Below are positions 34,331 through 47,200 of a stretch of DNA of 64,000 bases, in pieces (position 1 is the first letter of the stretch; each line of letters opens with the position of its first letter). Below the pieces are notes generated by a model. It saw nothing but the letters and a program-made list of their open reading frames with translations, was not told where the DNA came from and ran no database searches. The stretch is from Theocolax elegans (Eukaryota; Arthropoda; Insecta; Hymenoptera; Cerocephalidae), in NCBI GenBank assembly GCA_026168455.1, contig CM047428.1:83222594-83286593 (forward strand), read 5' to 3'. A program made the position numbers and the translations under genes.

Positions 34331-36201
34331 TGCGCGTTTTACGGTGCAGTTTTCTCCCCGTTCATCCGAGCGTACGTATGAGCGCGAACGCTAAAGGTAC
34401 CTGAGCGGATCTTTCTGGACTCCCTACCACCCAGCCGGCCTTAGCCGTGCACTCACGTAAATAGCAACAGGCTTTGTGCTTACCTACCCAAGACTTGTAT
34501 ACACGTACACGTACACGTACACATACACATGCACATACCTATACGTGTCCGAGTGACGCGGTACATTATAATATTATTTACGTATGTGTAATTTAAGAGA
34601 TGTTGATCCCGAAAATTATCATTTACGAATGTCGTCTAAAAATTATTTATAAGTCGTTAAAATTTTTGGGTAGCGTTTACAAACCTTGATTTCATCTCAA
34701 TTCACTGCCGATTATTAATTAATTTATCGTTGATCATTTTTAAAAATTTGCTATCGAATATTTCAGATTTTTAAATGTATAATTTAGTTAGAAATGTTGT
34801 TTTCTTAAGGTGACTTCCTCTCGTTTACCAGTCACACCTTCTTAAGCGTTACATACAGCTTAATATTTTTCCACCTTATTTTTATCGACACGTGCAACAT
34901 TATATTAAAAATATTATTCAATAAACGCTACTATTTTAATATTTATCGATTGAACTGCATAACAAATGTAATATTACGATTATTGCTCATCGAGCAGACA
35001 CTTTGCAGTAACGTTCTGACTTGAGTATCTTTTCGAAATTTTCATTCGTGTGAGCTTTCAGGTAGATTCAATATTATTTAATTTAAAATCTCAAATATAG
35101 TGTCGGAAATAGCTAAGTCTTATTTACTTGAGTAAGCAGTATACCTTTCAACCCAATGTATTTTATTGGAACAGCTAACATTTTATTACTATTTAAACAG
35201 GTCACTACGAAAGATGTAAAAATAATTTTTGGTACGAATTTAATATTATATTATATAAATCTTGAAGCAAAAAACAGTAGACAAGACAATTTACTTGTCC
35301 ACGTACATAAGTTTTATGTTTTCGAAATATTATATTTCATGTAAATTGTTATAAATAACTTTTTTGGCAAATTTCTTTATCTTTAGTGACTTGTACTAGA
35401 TATTTTCTTAAAAAAGAGAATAATCAAATATGAATTAATATTATTTTCTCTTTAATTTGGAACGTAGAGAACGTAACCGTATTTAAATAATCACGAAAAT
35501 TGAGAAGAACCAACGAATGCGTGACTTTAATTTATTACGGGTTTCGGCATGCGCATCAGGAATTCAAGGCATAGTGCAGAGCGTATGACGAATCATAGAT
35601 TTCAATGCGATTGTTGATCCTCGACCCAGCACTCCGAGTATGCGCAACCGCAACAATCTGCCAATTATGGTATCTATATACCCCCCATACCCAACCCCAC
35701 TTCCACCCTTTTCGACTTGCATATATATTTTTTTTATTATTGCGAATTTATAAATTTAAATTTTACCAGTATAGCGAATCTTTGTTTTTTTAATTTTTAA
35801 TATAAATATTCAAATTTACATTTGCGCATCGCGTCGAAGTATCTAAATTTTTAATGCTGAAGAGTAATGGTACGGTGAATAATGTTAAACAATATTTCTT
35901 TTAAAAGTTATGTAATTTGCATGAAATTAGCCATTTTCGGGTTACAAAAAATTAAAAATGGGCATACAATTTATATAGGAAAACAAATTTTTTTGGTCAT
36001 CAGATTTGAAGAGAACAGAGAACCGCTCATATATAGAATTTACGTACCAAATAGTTTACTGATCACAGATTAAACGAGATAGAAATCAGTCCTAATTAAA
36101 TCTGTGCTATTCGAATCTCGTCGAATCCATCAAGGGGTTTAACCTATATATCTATAACGTTTCCTCCTTTGAATGATTAATGCATATATATATATATATA
36201 T

Positions 36202-36842
36202 GGGAGATTCCATGTGAAGTGATCCAGTTAAAAAATAGAATTTTGTTTTAATGTATGGAATCAGTAAAAAACTACTTGAATAAAGTGTAGCTAAATTTTT
36301 AGACCTGAATTTCAATTAGTACCAGAGTTGTAGCCAATCAAAAAATCGAATTTTTTGAAAAAATTGACTTTTTGGCCATGCTTATCACTTAATAACTCAA
36401 AATCTAACAATTTTTTCTTATATACATTAAATTTAAAAAAGTTTATTAATTTCAAGAAGAATCAGTTCAAATATTTCATTTATTTTATTTTAAAACTTTG
36501 AATATAGTTATAATCAATTAAAACCTTTATAGTAAAAAAAAGGGTTGTACGATCAAAAATATTTTATCCATCCAAGAATCTAATTCATCGATGATTAATT
36601 ACCTTCAAAATGGTGCAAAGTTTGAGTGCGGCAGAGCATTTCAGACAAAGTTATGGTGCTTTTAGGCAAATTTCTTAAAAAAGGAGAGCAAATGCATTTT
36701 ATGAAAAAACAGAGTAACCGTATACTCGCATTCAAACAATATGGCACTATTATTCCTCAATATTACTAAAATATTGAGACTGATTCCATACATTAAAACA
36801 AAATTCTATTTTTTAACTGGATCACTTCACATGGAATCTCCC
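36202..36842. mobile_element. 641-bp MITE with 64-bp perfect terminal inverted repeats
   Basis: The arms 36202-36265 and 36779-36842 are exact inverted copies starting GGGAGATTCCATGTGAAGTG. The element is embedded in a (TA)n array, with TA on both sides, consistent with a TA target-site duplication as in Tc1/mariner-type transposons. The interior is AT-rich and encodes nothing recognisable. Perfect arms of this length mean a young insertion or recent gene conversion. Confidence 0.9.
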
Positions 36843-36880
<38 letters not shown>

Positions 36881-37560
36881 AAAATCTATGGCTACACATA
36901 CAAGTGTATTCGTTAGGTAACATTCTTTCATCAAGCTACGTTATTTATAAATTCTTAGGTGCGTTGTAATTATTTGTAAAATCGAAAACAAAATTTTTAA
37001 TACAAATATTAGTAAATGTACTGATCGATATCAAATAACGAAATTCACGGATTCGTTTCAAAAGCAAAAGAAACTCTAATGTTATACGTGGATGTATTGT
37101 ACAGAGTACTCGAAAAGCAGAGTTATATATCTAAGAATGCAATATATAGATAAGTATATTTGAAGTAACTCCTGAATCATTTTCTAGTTCTTCAAACGCT
37201 ATCTTTCCTATACTCACAATATCCTCAAGAAAATTCCGTTTTCCAAGGTTTCGAGGAGAAACCTTGCGATACTTGGATGAAAAATTATCGGTGGCATACT
37301 CGAGGAGGTATGACTTTCAAGGACTCGGTAGAACCTGTATGCATTCGTTTTACTCTCTTTTTCGTAATTCTGACGTTTATTGTTCAATAAGACTATTCTT
37401 ACCTCAACCCCTTATCGAGTTTTAAGACCTTTCATTCGAAATTGTGACGACGTCGACGAGCTTAACAGTGGTTTGTCTTTGATACACAAAATCGTCCCAA
37501 ATGCTCTACTGGACTTGTTTGTTTCCTCGATTCTTTTCCATTTGTGTAGGATGTATATAT
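36843..37560. other. AT-rich spacer with (TA)n/(TG)n
   Basis: It begins with about 28 bp of (TA)n then a short (TG)n, the right half of the array split by the MITE. No gene was seen. Confidence 0.5.
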
Positions 37561-38581
37561 ATATACCTTTTTCCATCTCGTGATTTTGTTAGAGTGGCAC
37601 TTTGTATTCAATGCCGATGGGGGGGGGGGGGATCAGTACAACCTTCCGATCAAGATTGATTTTCTCGGGTAATTGATAAATTGCTCGAAAATTCGGACTC
37701 TGGCGAGGATTTTGGAAATCTATTTCTCGCAGGATGGATTAGTTGGATAATGAAAGTTCTCTTTACATTTTTAGCACGATTCTCATTGATATTTCACAAA
37801 TTACGGGAGTTTTACCTTGATTTTGCAAACGCCGTGTTTTAATGGGAAACCAGGTGACAATGAATTTAATATTTTTATGGTAATTGTGAAACTATTCTTC
37901 ATAAGAAAGTCAGAGCCGCAGCAGACTCATAACAAACGTTTTCTCTAAAATTATGCGATATTGAAGCAAAATTTCCAGTAAAAGAAGCTTCACTTTACAC
38001 GCTTGTAACTTCTAAATCATCAAATATTAATAATCAAACTAAAATTTAATGAACAGTTGAGATTATATAGACTGAATTAAAAAAAATATACTCAGATCCG
38101 TTACAATGAAGCAAAGGTATTCCTAAGGTATGAAACAAGAATTTGATGAAATTTTAACGAAAATTGAGCAGTACAAATTTTATTCGTCATTTAATTATTT
38201 TGTAACGCACAATTGGTTGGGAGATTTAATCCAATTTATCAAATATTTAACATTTCAAATATACAAATTTTAATTAATTGATGAGAAAATCGATCTATCT
38301 TTTTATACAAAACCAAGGTTAAAAAATTTTTAATTATTAATTTAATACATTTAAACTGCTTATAATTAGCGGACCAATCATTTTTAATTTATTAATTTCT
38401 GTGATAGAGGATGAACATTATTTTTGAAGACTATAAATAGCATATGTTTAAATAAATGAAAATAATTGAAGAGCCTTCGGTAGATAAACTATTCCACTAG
38501 CAATCAGTTACTTTTTAGGATTTATGACCGAAACATGAGAAACTCTGTACGAAGAGAATTTTGTAATAAAAATTACCGTGA
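37561..38581 (+). repeat. Direct duplication, copy A (about 1.02 kb)
   Basis: Nearly identical to 39591-40712, from CCTTTTTCCATCTC through TAAAAATTACCGTGA. It contains a G13 run at 37619-37631 (G19 in copy B) and lacks a 91-bp segment present in copy B. No gene lies in either copy. The left edge of each copy abuts (TA)n. Confidence 0.9.
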
Positions 38582-38597
38582 AAATATTAACATCTCT

Positions 38598-38896
38598 AAT
38601 GCTGAATTTTTAGTTTACATCCCTTACAAAAATTATAATACTAATCGAAGGATTACTATAAATATATAAACATCATTATTACAATAACTGAATATACGTA
38701 TTTAATACAAAAGATATATAAATAAATCGGATATATAATTATAATGAATAATTTGGTAACGTGACAGTGACAATTTGTGAAATCTAAACAATGTATTGCT
38801 GAATAATAATAACAATAATGTTGATACTTTTATAGTAATCCTTCAGATTAGTATTATAATTCTTGTGAGGGATGTAAAAACTAAATATCCAGCATT
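38598..38896. mobile_element. About 300-bp foldback MITE-like element
   Basis: The arms at about 38598-38662 and 38829-38896 are inverted copies with good identity; both contain AATTATAATACTAATC and AAGGATTACTATA. The centre is AT-rich. It lies directly after copy A of the duplication and within the ~1-kb spacer absent from the right side of copy B. Confidence 0.75.
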
Positions 38897-39590
38897 ATAA
38901 ATGTTTAAAAAAATTTTTATAATTTTATAATAATATTTGTATTTTAGCAGCTCACAGGGGATTAGATGGATACTGAAACAAGTGGAGATACTTTTCTACC
39001 ATTCCAAGGTAAGTGCATAAATTTTTTTACAATGATCATGCTACTAGATTCATCGTTATAAGGCAACAAATATACATTTCTATTAATATTTCGGGCACTT
39101 TTCCCGGATATTTTGACCATAAGTGATCTTAATGATTTAGACCCACTCTGGAAATTTTTAGGCAGTTTCTGACTATAAAAAGACATCTTTTAGACAGTAT
39201 TAGGTTACCAGAGTCCGGAGCAGAATTGCTGATTTTCACTATTTAAGGTTTTAAATGGCTTAGAAGAGTGTGACAGCATACATTTATGTCTTTAAAAGTA
39301 TTTTTAATGAAAAGTTCGGAAAATTTTACAAAAAAAGTCATACTTATGTTTTTAGTGAAAAATGCATCCCCTGGGAGCTAAAAATTCATGAAAATGGGCA
39401 TATAATGCAAAAAAGTGCTAAAATGTCAACTTTGACTCTCTGTAACTTCAAATAATGGCCCAGAAAAAATCTGAAAAAATTCAGGAAAACTACTGGAGAC
39501 CTCTAAAACATATTCCCACAGTTATAGCAATATTTATTTTTTTCATCTTCGATGTCACAGAGAACCACCCATATATATATATATATATAT
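38897..39590. other. Spacer between duplication copies, possible transposon end
   Basis: No gene was seen. The right edge reads CTTCGATGTCACAGAGAACCACCC against a (TA)n array. Read on the other strand it begins GGGTGGTTCTCTGTGA, which resembles the GGGAGATTCCATGTGA end of the MITE at 36202 and likewise abuts (TA)n. No matching second end was found. Confidence 0.45.
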
Positions 39591-40712
39591 ATATACCTTT
39601 TTCCATCTCATGATTTTGTTAGAGTGGCACTTTGTATTCAATGCCGATTGGGGGGGGGGGGGGGGGGGATCAGTACAACCTTCCGATCAAGATTGATTTT
39701 CTCGGGTAATTGATAAATTGCTCGAAAATTCGGACTCTGGCGAGGATTTTGGAAATCTATTTCTCGCAGGATGGATTAGTTGGATAATGAAAGTTCTCTT
39801 TACATTTTTAGCACGATTCTCATTGATATTTCACAAATTACGGGAGTTTTACCTTGATTTTGCAAACGCCGTGTTTTAATGGGAAACCAGGTGACAATGA
39901 ATTTAATATTTTTATGGTAATTGTGAAACTATTCTTCATACAACGCATGAAAATTGGAGACCATCATATGCTTGGAAAACGAATCGTGTCCAGCTTGTAG
40001 AATATGTTTTCTAATATAAATATATATATACAGAAAGTCAGAGCCGCAGCAGACTCATAACAAACGTTTTCTCTAAAATTATGCGATATTGAAGCAAAAT
40101 TTCCAGTAAAAGAAGCTTCACTTTACACGCTTGTAACTTCTAAATCATCAAATATTAATAATCAAACTAAAATTTAATGAACAGTTGAGATTATATAGAC
40201 TGAATTAAAAAAAATATACTCAGATCCGTTACAATGAAGCAAAGGTATTCCTAAGGTATGAAACAAGAATTTGATGAAATTTTAACGAAAATTGAGCAGT
40301 ACAAATTTTATTCGTCATTTAATTATTTTGTAACGCACAATTGGTTGGGAGATTTAATCCAATTTATCAAATATTTAACATTTCAAATATACAAATTTTA
40401 ATTAATTGATATGAGAAAATCGATCTATCTTTTTATACAAAACCAAGGTTAAAAAATTTTTAATTATTAATTTAATAGATTTAAACTGCTTATAATTAGC
40501 GGACCAATCATTTTTAATTTATTAATTTCTGTGATAGAGGATGAACATTATTTTTGAAGACTATAAATAGCATATGTTTAAATAAATGAAAATAATTGAA
40601 GAGCCTTCGGTAGATAAACTATTCCACCTAGCAATCAGTTACTTTTTAGGATTTATGACCGAAACATGAGAAACTCTGTACGAAGAGAATTTTGTAATAA
40701 AAATTACCGTGA
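39591..40712 (+). repeat. Direct duplication, copy B (about 1.12 kb)
   Basis: Copy of 37561-38581, with a 91-bp extra segment at about 39941-40031, a longer G run (39650-39668) and very few substitutions. Sequence similarity stops at TTACCGTGA in both copies. Confidence 0.9.
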
Positions 40713-43700
40713 CAGCTGGATAAGCCTGGTAGACGAGTCAGCTGCTCGGCAAAGATTAACCTAAAAATCATAATATTTGTAAAGGAATGACCAATGACCG
40801 TAATATTTGGACGTTATATGTTTCTCCTTTACCGCGTTTTAACGATAAATTATATAAGAAAATACATCACAACTTGGACGATGGAACTAACAGTATCCCT
40901 AAAAGATCAATGCACAATGTAGGTATATAGATGCGTATATAAATATGAAAAGTTGTAGGGCCAGTCGCGAAAACGTTAGGCGAGTCGTCAGTCTAACCAC
41001 GAGCACGCGATACGCAAACAAACACTCGGAAAAGTTATACCCTACGAGCCGAGGGAAAGTTGGCGACCCAATTTACGTAGCGATAAAATGGTTGAAATTT
41101 TCGTATATACGCGAGAAGAGAGAAGAGAGAAGAGAGAAGAGGGAAGAGACGAGAGTGGAGACTATCCTCGGACTCGCACTGACGTGGGTGTATATGTGTC
41201 TCTCTGTATCCGTGTGCAGGTGTGTGTATGTAAGGTTAGCTCGAGCGTAACTGAATTTCCGTTTATCGGTAAATTAGACGCCGCACGAAACGCTGGCACT
41301 CTAAGCGGCTTTTATGGAGGCCGCAGGATTATTGCGTTATTTCGTTTTAACCTGCCCTTTTTATGGTTAGTGGTTTAATTGCTTTATACCCTCGTGTGCT
41401 CGTTGTATTTAGTTTTCTTTCTTAAATTTCGTTTTCCTCGAGGTCCTTCATTTTTACGAGGGTCAGTGTTATCGATCAGATTTTATGGAAATACACAGCC
41501 ACCGGCCGAACCTGCGTAAACTTATAATTTTCTCGACTTGTTTTGCAAAAACAATTATGATTCATCACTGACAATGTAAATATTTGTACGTACCCATTAG
41601 TTTTATTCATAGATTTTACTCTTAAAATTAAGGGCGGTTATCGTGTATCATCGATTTGCAGTTACCGGCAGTGGTATTATTACAGTTTAGAACCAAGATG
41701 TTAGATCAACCGAATGCTAAGGAAAATCCGTTGATTAACGATAATATACGACTTGGTTGCAGTACGCGTAACTAATTTAATGCTAAGTCAATTTACCTTG
41801 TACACGACACCTTCGACTAAATGACTGTATCATCTTTATTTATGGACGAATCCAGTTTAACGAGGTTTGCATTCTTAACATGTTTCCATTTCCTGCATTT
41901 CTGTATTGACAACGAGAGGACCAACCCTGTGGGAAACGGATCTTTAACAAACTCTAAGATATTTTTTCTATAATAAAAATATGAAGAAACCCGGAGTTAT
42001 AGACTCTAATGCCCTTTCTTATGATATATACGGAGAGAAAAAGTCATTAACCATTATTAACATAATTAGTAATTCAAAAACCATAAGGCACGTTTTCATT
42101 AATTTCATCGAAAGATAGGACTGAATACTGAGATAGTCAGTAATGAATAATATTACTGCTTTCTTTTAAATGTTAGGGAATGGATACCAACAATTGTGGT
42201 AATCAGTATTACATACAAGTGAAAATAATTATAATTAAAATAAATAATTCAAATAAATAAAATATATGCATCTTTACACAAAACACAAATACAGAGAAAC
42301 CAAATGAATCAACAATTTATTCATGACAACTTTTTTGAAGATGCCGTTATATTATTATCCTTTTCTTTCATTAAGAAATGTCGGACCTAAATTACAGGAA
42401 ATTACAATTTAAAAATCAAAAATTTAAATAAAAATATAAACAAATTTCGTTTTGAAACACGTGGAAGAAGTAAATGGAGAATATAATTTTCACGTTAAAA
42501 ACAAATAACAATTCGTTGGAAAACGGACATTACTGATAACCCAAATATCATATTTAAATAATTAACGTAGAAATCTGATAAAATTTAAGTACGGTGTTAA
42601 AGCAAGCATACAAGGGCATGACGGACAGAATTAAAAATAAACTGTTCCCTTTAGGTATAAAAAGAAAAAAATGTACGTAACGTAAAGAAAAGAATACTAA
42701 AAAGCGTGAATAATATCAGGTTTAACATCTCCTATCGGAGTGTATAATCAAAAGCGTATCAGCAGTCCAGTCACAGAATTTTATAGAAAATAATTTGTTT
42801 TCTCACTGTATATTTCTTATATACATCCAATATTATTTAATATATCCAAAATTTAATTTTTCATAACGATAATATTTAACATGAAAAATGGTTTACCGTG
42901 TTGAACATTCCAATAATGTTAAGTATTTGACCTCAAACGTTAATTACTGATCGATCGATGAATTACATGACAAAAAGAAACAGAAATATGCAAACTCTTC
43001 TGAAATTTGAATGATTAATTTACGTTTGGATTATTAATAACTATTATTTTATTGTTACGTTACCAAAAGGGCTATGTTTAAATGTCAATATATCCTCTCG
43101 GCTTATACGTGGTATACATGTATATGTTCCTAAATCTAATTATTTAAGTGCAGGTTGATGTGTGCCGCGTGCGTCATCCACAAATTATCTATATACGTAT
43201 AGATAATATACGCGCATTACAAGACTTGACAAAAGCCGAATCAACTTTGGTAGCTTAAACCGTTTAACGTGTCAACGTCGTGCAGCGTGCAGATACTGCA
43301 ACAAATATAAAATAATAAACATGCTGGTATTTCCTATTTTTATAATTCGTGAGTATCGTGCAATTCACCTAGACGTACAGCGCGATAGAAAAAGAAAACA
43401 CATGGAACGAATAGTGTATTAGAGAATCGTCAGTTTTTGACTGGATATCCCTTAATCTACTGTGCGTATGAATACCTGGGCTGTAATAACAATTGACGAG
43501 GCACCGTTAATGTGCTCGTTTAAATTACGACACGCAGAACCTTTTGCCTCGTAGTTTGTATGGGTATCGATCGGTCTTACTCGTATAGATATATAACCTA
43601 TGTAAAGTAGGCAGAATGGGAGGCAACGTGAATCCACGCGCAACAGGCACAACCAGCCCTTTGAAGCGCCGTGAATATATATACACATAGATGTGCAAGT

Positions 43701-46700
43701 AGAGTCGCGTTACGTTCCGCGTTCTATATACAGTGTAGACAAAAATGGGTTTGATTTCTTTCCTATGCGTTATTTTGGAAATGGGTCTATTTCGTTTGTT
43801 CAATAATCAACGATCATTATTTCGTTTTAACTTCTCTCTATCTCTCCCTTTCGACTTTTCTGTTTAATTTATCGCGTAATTTAATACATTGCACGTTAAA
43901 TAGAAATGTTTCGTTGGTTAACTAAAATTTTAATTAACCTGGTGAAAAATTAAACAACGTTTTCCCATCAATTGGACGTTAAGCAAATAGGAAAAATGAA
44001 TCGTACGATAAAACATTTTACTCTTGATTTTAAACTCAACCATATTTGATCATTAAAATATATAAAAAATTAAATTACTTTATTCACAATTAAAATTTGC
44101 AACGGATCGAAGACTGATCGTATTTCAGCGAATATACCGATGAAAATGTAATATTCGATGTTTACAAGTTCGTTAGGATAACAAAAACTGTTGAGCGTCA
44201 CTTCATTGCGTAAGTAACGAAGTATATATATATCGATGTATATGTATGACGTTAATATAGCGAGAATATTTTTTATTATATTTGTACAACAATGGTTTAC
44301 TCCTTTAAACATACATTGCGTAATTTTACATACCGACCATGAACATAATACTCGATGTATTACCTTAATGGTCGATATATTTTTTAGTTACTGTTTCAAA
44401 ATTAAAATTAATTATAAATTAGACGTTTGATTGAAATGTTCAGTTTACTGCATTATTGGAAAATTTGTATCGGTGGCAGAAATAAGAAAAAATAAAGGTA
44501 ATCGAAAAGTAAGCCTCACCCTGCTCGAAATCGACGTCTCGAAAAGAATAATTTGTAGGGCCTGATCTCGGGCGTGCTGTGATGCGATTGTCGAGTCTCG
44601 TTGCTCGCTCGAGCACGAACCGAGGGTGAGGGGTGGGCTTTGGTTAAAGGCCTTCCTCGCATAATTCCGAAGGTATCTGCAGATTATTTGCCGCATCCGC
44701 GATTCCATTAACGCGACACGTTATTCGTGACTGGCCTGGGTAATTTCACGCGCGATTCCGACGTGTATACACACAACACATACGCACACAGATAAGAAAC
44801 CGACAAGAATTTGGGATTTAACACCCACGGATTTTACCCTCTTATGTAATAATTGCCTTCACGGGAAAATTTGCGATTACTCGATATATCTTTACCGCGT
44901 GCTTACGTGTATATGCTTCATTTGAATCTCGTAGATATACTAGATATCTATGTTAGCTTCGTTTACCGCTTGTCTATGCAAATTTAGTCGTTTTTATAGT
45001 TTATTTCACTTTGTTAAGCAAACGAAGGCTTTTTTTTTATTTTGGAAACAAAAATATATATATATATATATATTTTTTTTACGAGATTAAACGAATTGTA
45101 TATTTTCGTCGGATTATAACTTGAAATATTTGGGTCACGTCGTGAGAAACTTTTAAACTTTTAAACAATTTTTAAATTTAATTTATTTAAATAATAATTT
45201 GTTTGCAGAGGCGTACGATGAAAACGTTATCCTCTTGCATGCTAATATTCGAGTTTATAATGCATTTATTATTATTGCTATCAGTATCTCAAATTTTTTG
45301 ATAAATCGATAAATTTAATATAAAAACTAAAATATGTATATAAAACGCTTTAATTACCGTAATTTGTGGAATAAATAAAAAAAAACGCAATAAAAATAAA
45401 TCCAACGATCGCGTTACACGTTCAAATATTTTCTCAATTTAATATTTGGATGAAAATAATAATAATTTTCCATTTATTTACATTTTTGCTACTACACTTG
45501 TTATGACCCGCGTAAAGAATGAAACATGATATATAAAGTTTAATTTTTTTACGCAGGGAAATATTTTACAATTGTTTAAATAATATGATAATTTATCAAA
45601 ATATATACGTTACACTGTTGTTGTCTTTAATATCATTTATCGATAAACCTAATGTGATTCGTAAATTTTCTGTACAAGAAACGTGCACATGTATAACTAT
45701 TATTTCAGTATCTACACTATTATATAGTAGTTTCTGCTCACGTATTTGTAACCTTTCAATTTAATATACGTCATCATTTTTCGTGAGTGGCATTGGAAAA
45801 TTTTAAAAATGTTCCATGCATGTATATACATACATACATACATATGTGTGTATGTGTGTGTGTGTGTGTGTTTGGGGCGAGTGTGTATATATGACTTTCA
45901 AAACTTAGCTATAGATCGAAATTTTCAAATACTTTATAAATTAATAGATTAGATATTTCACCTTCTTATAAAGGATGAGAAATTTGCAAATAAATACACA
46001 AAGACGATTACTAATATTTTTCATTAAAATTCATACATCGCTATTGAGGGGAAATGTTATTAAATTATTGTGTATATAGACATATAAGCGCGGATTTATT
46101 GCGTCGAATGAAATATGTTAGTTAATTGAAAGATTATTTATTTATTACTAAAAAGTCTTATTTATGGCATTCCGTGCAATCGAATTATAAATCTGTGATA
46201 AATATTGGTAATAAAATATGAAATATAACGCGAAAAAGGAAATAAAATTTAGTATTTATTAAAATATAAAATTATATTTAATTAAAAAATTGACGATTTC
46301 TAGTTGGGAATAAATAAAAAATAAATAATGATAAGTCTAAAATGTTAATATTATAATTAACATTTCGTGTTATAATACTGACTCGACGTAAAAACGACGA
46401 AAAAGATTGATAAATCCATATATTATGCGTAAAAGAGCTTAAAACCTCGAGAGTTAGAAAGGTAGGTAGCATTAAATAGCCATTGAAATACAAAAGAAAG
46501 CAAAGACAAAAAAGGGTCGTTGGAAATGGACGTGAAAAATAAGGAGGGAAAGGAACGTATCGCGCATGTATCATCATCACAGCTCGTCAGATTCGTGCGA
46601 GTTTATTTTACGGGCCGAAAGACGCACGAAATGGCTCTTTCGGAATAATCGTAGGCACGGAGAAAAACGTACGTTTTTTCGAGGCGTACACCCATGAAAT

Positions 46701-47198
46701 TTGAATTTTCGACCCCCACGACGACGAGCCACCCTTGTAAAATGCGAAGAAAGAGGGATCGCTGTTGTCATTTTGGTGTACGGGAGGAATAAGAAAATCG
46801 ATAACGAGCGCGTGGGGTCCGATCGAGGGTTTTAACAAATTTCGCTTTGGGGGATGTAAAGGAGGTCTTGGAGTATTGTTGTTATACTCGAACTTGTTGA
46901 AAATAACTTAATAATATACGTGACTTTGGAAAAGTTTTCTCCGAGTACGAGTCTCGAGAGGATATCTAACGCAATTAACGCGTTAACCGTTGATTTATTC
47001 ACTCGAGAGGGGTGAGGCCGTCGAGTTGAACTGATTAAAAATTGTTAACTCGACGACGCCTAAACCAATAGACCCGATTCAATTTATATTTTATCGTATA
47101 CACTTTGACTAATTTATTTCCTTAATACTTATTCATTTATTATTGCACAGTCTTCTTTTTTTATGTAAAAATATAGACGTTTCTCGCACGAAGAGAAA
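40713..47198. other. Unique non-coding DNA, no gene recognised
   Basis: It contains a GAGAAGAGA minisatellite-like patch at about 41110-41150, a (TA)n at 45055-45072 and a (TG)n at 45847-45871. A G+C-richer stretch is at 46.5-46.85 kb. Short frames in these patches lack motifs and splice context. Confidence 0.5.
45847..45871. repeat. (TG)n microsatellite
   Basis: A TG run preceded by TACA units. Confidence 0.9.
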
Positions 47199-47200
47199 AT

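Larger units (their letters stand above)
30128..36201. other. Unique non-coding DNA, no gene recognised
   Basis: Six kilobases have no convincing exon. Locally G+C-richer patches lie at 31.0-31.3 kb and 34.2-34.6 kb; the latter includes a (GAG)n run and a (ACACGT)n-like stretch near 34500-34530. A (GA)n run lies at 32927-32962. The 168-residue open frame at 32541-33047 is motif-free and crosses the GA run, so I do not accept it. Confidence 0.5.

Noticed and set aside
43181..43212. Long palindrome around TATACGTATA
   Set aside because: It is imperfect in the centre and explained by AT-rich low complexity.
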